Below, in pieces: positions 6,406 to 12,536 of a stretch of 19,064 bases of DNA. A program made the translations under genes and the position numbers. Position 1 is the first letter of the stretch; the number at the start of each line of letters is the position of its first letter. Origin of the DNA: an uncultured Acetatifactor sp. (lineage in GTDB: Bacteria; Bacillota; Clostridia; Lachnospirales; Lachnospiraceae); the NCBI GenBank assembly GCA_910585615.1, contig CAJUFO010000082.1:1-19064 (forward strand), in the 5' to 3' direction. Below the pieces are notes generated by a model. That model was not told where the DNA came from and ran no database searches. It worked only from the letters and a program-made list of their open reading frames with translations.

Positions 6406-7452
6406 TTATTCCGCCATTTCCCGGATATAACCATAAGCCCGCTCATCATGCGCCTTCATCCGGTCGATCTGCCCGGCGAAGAGCCGACGGTTCTCGGCCT
6501 TGGCCAGCTGGCGGGTCTGGGCCTCGCCACGCTCCCAGCCGCCCAGGACGGGAATCATTTCTTTCCAGAGGATTTCCGTTATCTTCTCCAGCTCCCCTGC
6601 GGCGGCGTTCAGGCCGGGGGCCATGGCAGGAGACTGCTCCGCCAGCCTGCGCAGGTACTTTGCGGCGTGGTAGCGCCCGTCGGAGAGGCAGTCCATGGCG
6701 TCGCCGTGGCACATCATCCGCTCTACCAGCAGGGGGAAGACGGCGTCAGGAGGGAAATCCTGGTCCCGCAGGAGGGCCTCTTTCCAGGCATCATAGGCAA
6801 GAATCCCCTTGGCAAAAGTCCCGCACATGCGCCCCTCCAGAGCCTGCGCCGCGTTTTGGAGCGCCTCCCCGGGGGTAAGGGGCGGGAGGCTTTCCGTGCC
6901 GGTGGCAATCAGGGCGGTGGTGTCCGGATTCTCCCACCATTGGCTGGTGATGAAATAACCGTTCTCCTCAAACCGGACGCTTGCCTGGTATTCCGGGTAT
7001 TCCTGGAACACGTTCCAGCCCAGCAGCACATTGCCTCCCTCCCGGTAGCCGGTGATGACGCAGGCCTCCGGCGGGCCGATGACGCCCAGGGCGATGACAG
7101 GGTTCCCGGCATCGATCTCCCTGCGGATGAAGGCCATGAAGTCCTCCTTTTTCGTCTCAGGGGTGCGGCCAAGGAACTGAAGCCCGCGCTCCATGGCCCG
7201 CATGCCGCAGCGGAACACCTTTAGGGAATCGTCAAAGGTGAAGACCGCATCCACATTGCCGCCGTCCCAGCAGGCGGTGTTCCAGGCCAGCCGGAAGGCT
7301 GCGCCGCTCTCGGCCATGGCCCGGGTGTAGTCCACGGGGATTCCCAGGTATTTCCCGCAGGAATGGACGCACATGGGAAAGGGGGTACAACCGTCCTGGC
7401 CGTAGGCTACTTTTGGGACGCCGTAAAGAATGGTATTGTCTTGTTTTTCCAT
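6406..7452 (-). CDS. BtrH N-terminal-like / C39-peptidase-fold protein
   Basis: The 348-residue protein (from ATG 7452) has an N-terminal domain like the BtrH N-terminal/papain-like family: GCTPFPMCVHSCGKYLG with a possible nucleophile cysteine, SGAAFRLAW, GNPVIALGVIGPPEACVITGY, then GGNVLLGWNVFQEYPEY. The GVIGPPE and LLGWN segments are the best-kept parts of the family and contain no obvious protease histidine, so activity is uncertain. The C-terminal third is helical (ALEGRMCGTFAKG, ERMMCHGDAMDCLSDGRYHAAKYLRRLAE). I chose 7452 because conserved sequence starts there and GAGAAAACG precedes it. The frame remains open up to an ATG at 7638 that overlaps the AraC stop, but that extension runs through an inverted repeat and looks non-coding. 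It lies downstream of the AraC gene on the same strand. Confidence 0.7.
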   Translation of the reverse strand: MEKQDNTILYGVPKVAYGQDGCTPFPMCVHSCGKYLGIPVDYTRAMAESGAAFRLAWNTACWDGGNVDAVFTFDDSLKVFRCGMRAMERGLQFLGRTPETKKEDFMAFIRREIDAGNPVIALGVIGPPEACVITGYREGGNVLLGWNVFQEYPEYQASVRFEENGYFITSQWWENPDTTALIATGTESLPPLTPGEALQNAAQALEGRMCGTFAKGILAYDAWKEALLRDQDFPPDAVFPLLVERMMCHGDAMDCLSDGRYHAAKYLRRLAEQSPAMAPGLNAAAGELEKITEILWKEMIPVLGGWERGEAQTRQLAKAENRRLFAGQIDRMKAHDERAYGYIREMAE

Positions 7453-7517
7453 ATCGTTTTCTCGACTTTCTTTCATTATTTTATACTGTGTACCGGTTAA
7501 ATTTGCAGTGCAACCCG

Positions 7518-7580
7518 ACTGCAGACCGCCAGCCAAGTACTTTCCCGGAGACACCACTGTAAATCCTGGCGGTCTGCAGT
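7518..7580. repeat. 63-bp inverted-repeat element (15-bp arms, 33-nt loop), copy 2
   Basis: ACTGCAGACCGCCAG at 7518-7532 pairs perfectly with CTGGCGGTCTGCAGT at 7566-7580 around a 33-base loop. It sits in the 182 bases between the AraC gene and the BtrH-like gene. Arm length, loop length and the outer ACTGCA are the same as in the element at 5763-5825; 10 of 15 arm positions match. The loops do not match. Confidence 0.7.
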
Positions 7581-7634
7581 ATAGGTTTTGGGTGGGTTCC
7601 TGTGGGCCTTGCGGGATGGCGGCCTGGCCGGCGC

Positions 7635-8039
7635 TCATACGTCGTGCACGGCTTTGCGTCTGTTCGGGAGCGCCGCGCCGTACACGCCTGCGCAGAGCCG
7701 CACCCGGGCCAGCACAGGGGCCTCAGCGCGGAATTGGGATGGCGTATAGCCGGTATGCCGCCTGAAAGCCCGGGAGAAGACAGTCCTGCCGGAGAAGCCG
7801 TACTGTAAGGCGATGTCCAGGACTGGCCTGTCCGTGTCCAGAAGCTCCTGTGCGGCATTGGCGATCCTGCGCTCCTGCACATACCGGGCCAGGGGCTTCC
7901 CGGTGCACCCGCGGAACACGTCCCGGGTATGGGCCAGGGAAAATCCGGTCTGGCGGACAAGCTCGTCCATATCGATTTCCCCCCGCACACGGCTTTCTAT
8001 AAAGGTGCACACAGACCAGATTAAGATATAGTGGTTCAT
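7635..8039 (-). CDS. AraC-family DNA-binding protein (stand-alone HTH domain)
   Basis: The 134-residue protein is essentially one AraC/XylS double helix-turn-helix domain. The first helix pair is MDELVRQTGFSLAHTRDVFRGCTGKPLARYVQERRI and the second is ANAAQELLDTDRPVLDIALQYGFSGRTVFSRAFRRHTGYTPSQFR. No ligand domain precedes it, so effector sensing would need another protein. The start at 8039 is the only good ATG at the domain edge; AGGAGG lies 14 bases upstream, which is long spacing. Its promoter diverges from that of the NUDIX operon and shares an operator-like block with it, so autoregulation and control of both sides are likely. The BtrH-like gene downstream probably belongs to the same unit. 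Confidence 0.85.
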   Translation of the reverse strand: MNHYILIWSVCTFIESRVRGEIDMDELVRQTGFSLAHTRDVFRGCTGKPLARYVQERRIANAAQELLDTDRPVLDIALQYGFSGRTVFSRAFRRHTGYTPSQFRAEAPVLARVRLCAGVYGAALPNRRKAVHDV

Positions 8040-8065
8040 AGCTTTCCCGTTTCCCTCCTGTCCGT

Positions 8066-8081
8066 ATTGCTTCGAAGCAAT
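8066..8081. promoter_or_regulatory. 16-bp perfect palindrome at the AraC transcript start
   Basis: ATTGCTTCGAAGCAAT is a perfect palindrome. It covers the expected start site of the minus-strand AraC transcript (-10 box at 8085-8090), so it could be an operator or a 5' hairpin in the leader. Confidence 0.45.
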
Positions 8082-8084
8082 TTC

Positions 8085-8115
8085 AGTATAGCACAATCCC
8101 GGGATGATTGCGCAA
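8085..8115 (-). promoter_or_regulatory. AraC gene promoter with internal palindrome
   Basis: Read on the minus strand, TGCTATACT is an extended -10 element, with TTGCGC 19 bases upstream of the hexamer. The spacer contains the palindrome ATCCCGGGAT (8096-8105). The block GCAATCATCCCGGGATTGTGC is nearly repeated in the divergent NUDIX promoter. Confidence 0.55.
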
Positions 8116-8160
8116 CGATTTTGAGGAACTTGGGGGGCAGGGGCGGGGTGATATTTTCGT

Positions 8161-8189
8161 TTGCAATCCCCGGGATTCTGCATTATGAT
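8161..8189 (+). promoter_or_regulatory. NUDIX operon promoter with internal palindrome
   Basis: TTGCAA (8161-8166) and TATGAT (8184-8189) are separated by exactly 17 bases. The spacer carries AATCCC-C-GGGATT (8165-8177), the same motif as in the divergent AraC promoter. The leader to the ATG at 8276 would be about 80 bases. Confidence 0.65.
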
Positions 8190-8275
8190 AGCTGTATGGA
8201 TTCAAGCAATCCGCAGGGCAGCGGACAGGCCTGAGGGAGCGGCTGTGGCGAAAGAAGAGGAACAGGAGGTGCGCC

Positions 8276-8770
8276 ATGTATATAAAAGACAGCAGAGGAA
8301 ACGAGCTGGTGGAAATCATAGAGGTTGCGGAGGACGCCGCCAGGCAAAAGCATGCCCCGGTCACGCACTGCCTTGCCGCGGTAAGGGTGGGAAGCGATTA
8401 TCTGCTGGGATGGAATAACTGGAGAGAGGACTGGGAGATTTTCGGCGGATGCATGGAGGCGGGGGAAACCATGCGGGAATGCATCCTGCGGGAGTGCCTG
8501 GAGGAAATCGGGATTTCGGATATAGAGCCGGAATATCTGGGCCTCATGCATCTCAACCTGGTTCTGGATCATTTCGCGGCGGAATGCCGTGAGGAATACG
8601 GCGGTCTCTATGGGATAAAGCTGCCCCCTGAAGCGCTGGAGGAGATCGAACGGCATCGCCTGGACAGGGAGGAAATCGGAAAAGTGGCATTGCTGAAAGA
8701 CATAGGCCCTCATGAGCGGATTGCCGAAATCGACAGGGCATTATTGACATACATGGAGGAGAGCGCATGA
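8276..8770 (+). CDS. NUDIX hydrolase
   Basis: The 164-residue protein has a full Nudix box at about residues 58-80: G-CMEAG-E-x7-RE-x2-EE-x-G-I. The catalytic acidic core RECLEE is intact. The preceding strands CLAAVRVGSDYLLGWNNW and the phrase WEIFGG are typical of the fold. ATG 8276 follows AGGAGG by 6 bases. Its stop overlaps the start of the next gene in an ATGA arrangement, so the two are translationally coupled. It is unrelated in detail to the NUDIX protein at 3610-4095, yet both sit next to a GyrI-like protein. The substrate is not evident. Confidence 0.9.
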   Translation: MYIKDSRGNELVEIIEVAEDAARQKHAPVTHCLAAVRVGSDYLLGWNNWREDWEIFGGCMEAGETMRECILRECLEEIGISDIEPEYLGLMHLNLVLDHFAAECREEYGGLYGIKLPPEALEEIERHRLDREEIGKVALLKDIGPHERIAEIDRALLTYMEESA

Positions 8771-9978
8771 AAAACTTACAGGACAGATTCTGCTGGTATG
8801 TGCCCCCAAAAAACAGGGAAAACAGCGGGAGCTTAAGCCCACAGGAGCAGTACCGGCGCATTGTAGGCTGGGCGGGCCAGGCCAGGGGGACGAACCCGGA
8901 TGCCTTTGACGCGGTGACGGCATGGCTTCTGGAAGCGGAGGCCTGGAGCCAGGAGGAGCTGGCCGAGAACCGGAGGGTCCTCATGGAGGACATCATCGGC
9001 AGGTTCGCCGGGCAGACAAGGAGGCTGCGGGAGGAGCTGGATGCCCTGGCGCCCTCGGGGCTGGTGAACATGGCCGTATTCGATACCCTGGACAGGCTGG
9101 AGGAAGAGCTGGCGGGGGAGACCAGGGCCCATAAGCTGAAGGAGGCGGTGGGGAAGGTGTTCGCTGATTTTTCGGCCATAAGAGACCGAAGGACCAGGGA
9201 GCTTTTCGCGGGAGGCATCACGGGCTCGGCAGGGACGGATACGGTGGAGGTGTTCGGGTACATCAATTTCCTGAAGGACTGCGATGCCGGCGTCCAGTGG
9301 GCCCTGTTCATGCCGGAGGTGGTGGAGCGGCAGCAGGAGGGCTTCCGGATGGAACTTTTCGAGTACAGGAAGCTTCCCGCCATGCGCTTCATCGGGATAG
9401 AGAAGGACATAACCCAAGATGCGCCGGGGCAGCAGGAGATAGAAAAGCTGCAGCGGACGCTGGACGCCATGGAGGGATACCGCAGCGGCTTCGACTGCGA
9501 CGCGCTGCTGATGCACCACTTCGGCAGGGGCGTGGACGTGGAACGCTGCCATCTCCTGTGGGGGCGGTTCATGGCGGCGGACGCGCCGGTTCCGGAAGGG
9601 TATGCTTACGTGGATTTCGTCCCGGATTATGATGGGGCATCCGGTATGCCTTACCTGTCCCAGTTCGCTTATGCGGAATTCACCGGGGATCCGGATGCCA
9701 TGCACGGGCAGGAGGGCTTCGACTGCGATGCCATGTACGATGTGACCAGGAACACCATCCTGGCCCAGAATGTGAGGATTCCCTATCCGGAGAAATACTG
9801 GACGGCGGAAGTCTTTCCCCAGGGATTCCGGAAAGGGAGCAGCGCGTATCTGTTCAGCGTGGACAGAAAGGGAGACGAAAAGTTGGTGGAAAAAGGCGCT
9901 GCCCCGCAGATTATGGGCCAAGAGGACAGAGGGGAGCAAAGCGCACAGGAGGGATACAGATGTCAAATACAGCGGTGA
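8767..9978 (+). CDS. Two-domain protein with C-terminal GyrI/AraC-type effector-binding domain
   Basis: In this 403-residue protein the first 130 residues are helical and charged (AWSQEELAENRRVLMEDIIG, then LRRLEEELAGETRAHK-like sequence) with no clear family and no helix-turn-helix that I can see. From about residue 195 the sequence reads as an effector-binding fold: FEYRKLPAMRFIGIEKDI is the typical first strand, then LLWGRFMAADAPVPEGYAYVDFVPDYD, and RIPYPEKYWTAEVFPQGF near the end. The last 35 residues are polar and probably disordered. The start ATG overlaps the NUDIX stop by ATGA, and its 3' end overlaps the hydrolase start by 19 bases. A ligand-sensing or small-molecule-sequestering role in the operon is inferred. 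Confidence 0.65.
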   Translation: MKNLQDRFCWYVPPKNRENSGSLSPQEQYRRIVGWAGQARGTNPDAFDAVTAWLLEAEAWSQEELAENRRVLMEDIIGRFAGQTRRLREELDALAPSGLVNMAVFDTLDRLEEELAGETRAHKLKEAVGKVFADFSAIRDRRTRELFAGGITGSAGTDTVEVFGYINFLKDCDAGVQWALFMPEVVERQQEGFRMELFEYRKLPAMRFIGIEKDITQDAPGQQEIEKLQRTLDAMEGYRSGFDCDALLMHHFGRGVDVERCHLLWGRFMAADAPVPEGYAYVDFVPDYDGASGMPYLSQFAYAEFTGDPDAMHGQEGFDCDAMYDVTRNTILAQNVRIPYPEKYWTAEVFPQGFRKGSSAYLFSVDRKGDEKLVEKGAAPQIMGQEDRGEQSAQEGYRCQIQR

Positions 9979-10712
9979 CCATAAAAGAAATCACATTCAC
10001 GAAGAAAGACGGAGGCGTAATCAGAGGGCGCATCTATCTGCCGGAAAAGAGGGGACAGAAGCTTCCTACGGTGATCTTCTGCCATGGCTTCGGCAGCAAT
10101 TACCGGGAACTGATGCACCATGGGGAGGGATTCGCGGAGGCGGGCATCTGCTGTCTGTTCTTCGATTTCTGCGGGGGCGGGCCCCAGTCCCTCAGCGACG
10201 GGACTCTGGAGGAGATGACGGTGGCCACGGAGTGCAGGGATCTGAGGACGGTCATGGCCGGTGCGAGAGAGCTGGATTTTGTGGATCCGGGGCGGATTTT
10301 CCTCCAGGGGGAGAGCATGGGCGGCCTGGTCTGCGCCCTGGTGGCGGCGGAGTGTGGGGAGGCCGTCAGGGCGTTGGTGCTGTGGTATCCGGCTTTCGGG
10401 ATTCCGGAGGGTGCCAGAAAGAGGTATGAGGCCGGCGGGCGGGAGGTATTCGGCCTGCGCCTGGGGGAGGCTTTCGACAGGGAGGCTAAGGAGATAGACG
10501 TGTATGGAACCATTCCGGCGTACCGGGGGCCTGTGCTGATGATTCACGGAGACCAGGATTCGATTGTGCCTATGGGCTATTCCGAGAGGGCGCTGTCCGC
10601 CTATGGGGAGGCCAGGCTGATCGTCATCCCCGGCGCGGGGCATGGCTATGACGGGGCCGACAGCGTGGCCGCAAGAGAGCGCTCCATAAGCTTTATCAGG
10701 GAGCGGATATAA
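9960..10712 (+). CDS. Alpha/beta-fold serine hydrolase (esterase-like)
   Basis: The 250-residue protein has the complete triad layout. The nucleophile elbow is GESMGG with Ser119, the acid is in HGDQDSIVP (Asp200), and the histidine is in IPGAGHGY (His228). The oxyanion strand VIFCHGFGSN lies at about residues 38-47. The pattern resembles small feruloyl/cinnamoyl-esterase and acylaminoacyl-peptidase-like hydrolases of Firmicutes; no signal peptide is present, so it acts in the cytoplasm. AGGAGGG lies 6 bases before ATG 9960. It is the last gene of the NUDIX operon. The ester substrate is unknown. Confidence 0.88.
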   Translation: MSNTAVTIKEITFTKKDGGVIRGRIYLPEKRGQKLPTVIFCHGFGSNYRELMHHGEGFAEAGICCLFFDFCGGGPQSLSDGTLEEMTVATECRDLRTVMAGARELDFVDPGRIFLQGESMGGLVCALVAAECGEAVRALVLWYPAFGIPEGARKRYEAGGREVFGLRLGEAFDREAKEIDVYGTIPAYRGPVLMIHGDQDSIVPMGYSERALSAYGEARLIVIPGAGHGYDGADSVAARERSISFIRERI

Positions 10713-10784
10713 AAGCGATATTGAAGATTGCCAGAGGATGCTTTCTTTATCCGAGGGCTGCTTGGGCATCCGAGGGGAACTTTA

Positions 10785-10809
10785 AGAAATTTCACCCCAA
10801 GAAATTTCT
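10785..10809 (+). terminator. Possible terminator of the NUDIX-hydrolase operon
   Basis: AGAAATTTC and GAAATTTCT form a perfect 9-bp stem around a 7-base loop, followed by GTCTTTTCC. The stem is AT-rich, so it may be a weak terminator or an operator. Confidence 0.35.
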
Positions 10810-10831
10810 GTCTTTTCCGGTGAAAAACAGC

Positions 10832-10860
10832 TTGTCTAATGGGAGGGATTGTGCTATGGT
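10832..10860 (+). promoter_or_regulatory. Promoter of the Rpn-family gene
   Basis: TTGTCT (10832-10837) and TATGGT (10855-10860) are spaced by 17 bases; each matches four of six consensus positions. Confidence 0.45.
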
Positions 10861-11719
10861 AGAGATAGATTTCAAAAGTGTACAGCGCGCAGGGGATTTG
10901 GGCCTCCATTTCCGGCTGGCGCATCTAAGCTCATTATGGTACCGGCTTTTCGCCATTGAATCAAGCAAAACGAAAACAGGGCACTGACAGGCGAAAAGAG
11001 CATTTCTCCTGTCTGATGCCAGAACAGGAGGAGACAGAATGGACAGCAAGAAAGACAGGCTGCGGTCCGCCAAAGGGCAGGCTGTAGGCATTGGTCAGGA
11101 AACAAAGGATGAGGGAACAGAAGGGAAGGGAAAGGACAATACCCATAACCGGGACTTGAACAGCAAGAGCATTTTCGACGATCCGGTCCTGTGCGCCCAG
11201 TTTTTCAGGGACAATTTCGACGTGTCGCTGCTGAAGGAGGTGCAGCCCGAGGACATCGATGATATTTCCGAGAGATTCCTGCCCTACCTGGGGACGGAGC
11301 TCGAGTCCGACTCCGTGAAGAAGGTCCGGATCCTGGACATCGGGAGGAAGAGGAACCCGCCTTTCTTCGTCTCGCTGATTGAACACAAGAGCCTGGTGGA
11401 CTACGATGTACCCATGCAGCTGCTCCGGTACATGGTGTGCATATGGACGGAATACCGTCGGGAGAAGGAGGCGGAAAAGGAGGGCAGCACACAGCGGAAG
11501 GGATTCCGTTATCCTATCATCATGCCCGTGGTGTATTATGAGGGCAAAGCGAGATGGACTGCCGACATGCACCTGAGGAACCGGATTGGGGACAGCCTGC
11601 GGAGGCCGGAATGGATTCCCGATTTCCGCTATGAAGTCATCCGGATCCATGACTACAGCAACCAGGAGCTTTTGGACCGGGAAGATGAGATGTCCCTCAT
11701 CATGTTGATCAATCAAATA

Positions 11720-11847
11720 CCCCGCTGCAAGCAACGGGGTATCAATCTTGCAGCGCTGCAGAGCAGCGGGGTATTTGACCCTCGCGGCATTCGTCAAATG
11801 TGCATGCAAGCATGCCCACTTGACTCATTGCTCGCGGGAATAAAATA
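11720..11847. mobile_element. MITE/PATE-like palindromic insertion in the Rpn gene
   Basis: This 128-bp insert lies between two copies of AAATAC (11715-11720 and 11843-11848). It contains no ORF and is full of symmetry: ATACCCCG/CGGGGTAT, the palindrome TGCAGCGCTGCA (11749-11760), GCATGC twice at 11802-11815, and CTCGCGG twice (11781, 11831). The 16-bp arm 11713-11728 pairs perfectly with 11763-11778 and includes host bases. AAATAC may be a target duplication. Alternatively the element went in after TCAAATAC with no duplication, as IS200/IS605-derived elements do. It must be moved by an enzyme encoded elsewhere. Confidence 0.7.
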
Positions 11848-12072
11848 CAGGACACCGAGGATCTGGAGAGGTTCATCCGTATTCCGGCAGAGGAACTTGA
11901 CCGGATTGTCAGGGACAGCCCGGAGCATGTGGTGAACGTGCTCGTATCTGTGATGGAAAGCCTTTGCTTCAAGATAGATGCATCTGCGGAGGAGCGGTCG
12001 CAGTGTGTCCGGAAAGTGAGGAAGCGGAAGATGGGGTATTTGTTCGAGAATATGAAGAAGATAAGCATTCAG

Positions 12073-12429
12073 GAAGAGCGCAGGAAAACGGAGGAGCAGC
12101 GCAAGGAGACGGAGAAGGAGAGGAAAAAGACGGAAGAGGAGAGAAAAAAGACGGAAGAGGAGAGAAAAAAGACGGAAGAGGAGAGAAAGAGGGCGGAAGA
12201 GGAGAGAGAAAGAGCGGAAGAGCAGAAAAAGAGGGCGGAAGAGGAGAGAAAAAGAGCGGAAGAGCAGCAAAAGAGGGCGGAAGAGGAGAGAAAAAGAGCG
12301 GAAGAGCAGCAAAAGAGGGCGGAAGAGCAGCAAAAGAGGGCAGAAGAGGAGAGCAAAAGAGCAGAAGAGCAGCAAAAAAGAGCAGAAGAGGAGGGCAAAA
12401 GGGCAGAAGAGCAGCAAAAAAGGGCAGAA
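12073..12429 (+). repeat. 21-bp tandem repeat encoding 17 ER/K-rich heptads
   Basis: Seventeen consecutive 7-residue units of the form E-E/Q-x-K-R/K-T/A-E are encoded, first as KKTE units and then as KRAE units. The sequence has no hydrophobic a/d positions, so it is expected to form a long single alpha-helix rather than a coiled coil. The near-identical DNA units are prone to slippage and to change in copy number. It ends in a short amphipathic helix, EELIRLLKEQ. Confidence 0.85.
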
Positions 12430-12536
12430 ACTGCAGAGGAAAAGCTCAGGGCTGCGGAGGAGCTTATCAGGTTATTGAAAGAACAGTAGGAAAACGGTAT
12501 CATTTTTTGGCAGACATTTGCTGACGGGGAGGAGCC

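Larger units (their letters stand above)
10713..11038 (+). other. Intergenic region with hairpins and a promoter
   Basis: No convincing gene is seen in these 326 bases. They hold GGATGC/GCATCC at 10736-10741 and 10766-10771, a 9-bp hairpin at 10785-10809, and the promoter of the next gene at 10832-10860. From that promoter to the ATG there is a leader of about 170 bases without a recognised riboswitch. Confidence 0.5.
11039..12489 (+). pseudogene. Rpn-family (YhgA-like, PD-(D/E)XK) recombination-promoting nuclease, broken by insertion
   Basis: The first frame (from ATG 11039, AGGAG upstream) has the Rpn core: SIFDDPVLCAQFFRDNF, Asp100 in VRILDIG, and E115-x-K117 in SLIEHKS, the expected PD-(D/E)XK metal-binding residues, then MQLLRYMVCIWTEY. 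At residue 227 (LINQI, ending 11719) a 128-bp insertion shifts the frame, giving about 71 unrelated residues and a stop at 11935. The true sequence resumes at 11848 as QDTEDLERFIRIPAEELDRIV and runs to 12489. Removing 11720-11847 restores one frame of 440 codons. The tail at 12073-12429 is a 7-residue repeat. The ORF starting at GTG 11929 is the orphaned C-terminal part and lacks a ribosome binding site. A 298-residue truncated nuclease could still be made. Confidence 0.85.

Noticed and set aside
7453..7638. N-terminal extension of the BtrH-like protein to an ATG overlapping the AraC stop
   Set aside because: The extension reads through the 63-bp inverted repeat, is low in family-like sequence and has no ribosome site. 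The conserved part starts at 7452.
11794..12417. A minus-strand ORF rich in leucine and phenylalanine repeats
   Set aside because: It is the complement of the ER/K repeat array and not an independent membrane protein.
11929..12489. A stand-alone 186-residue coiled-coil protein
   Set aside because: It lacks a ribosome site and is the displaced C-terminal part of the interrupted Rpn gene.
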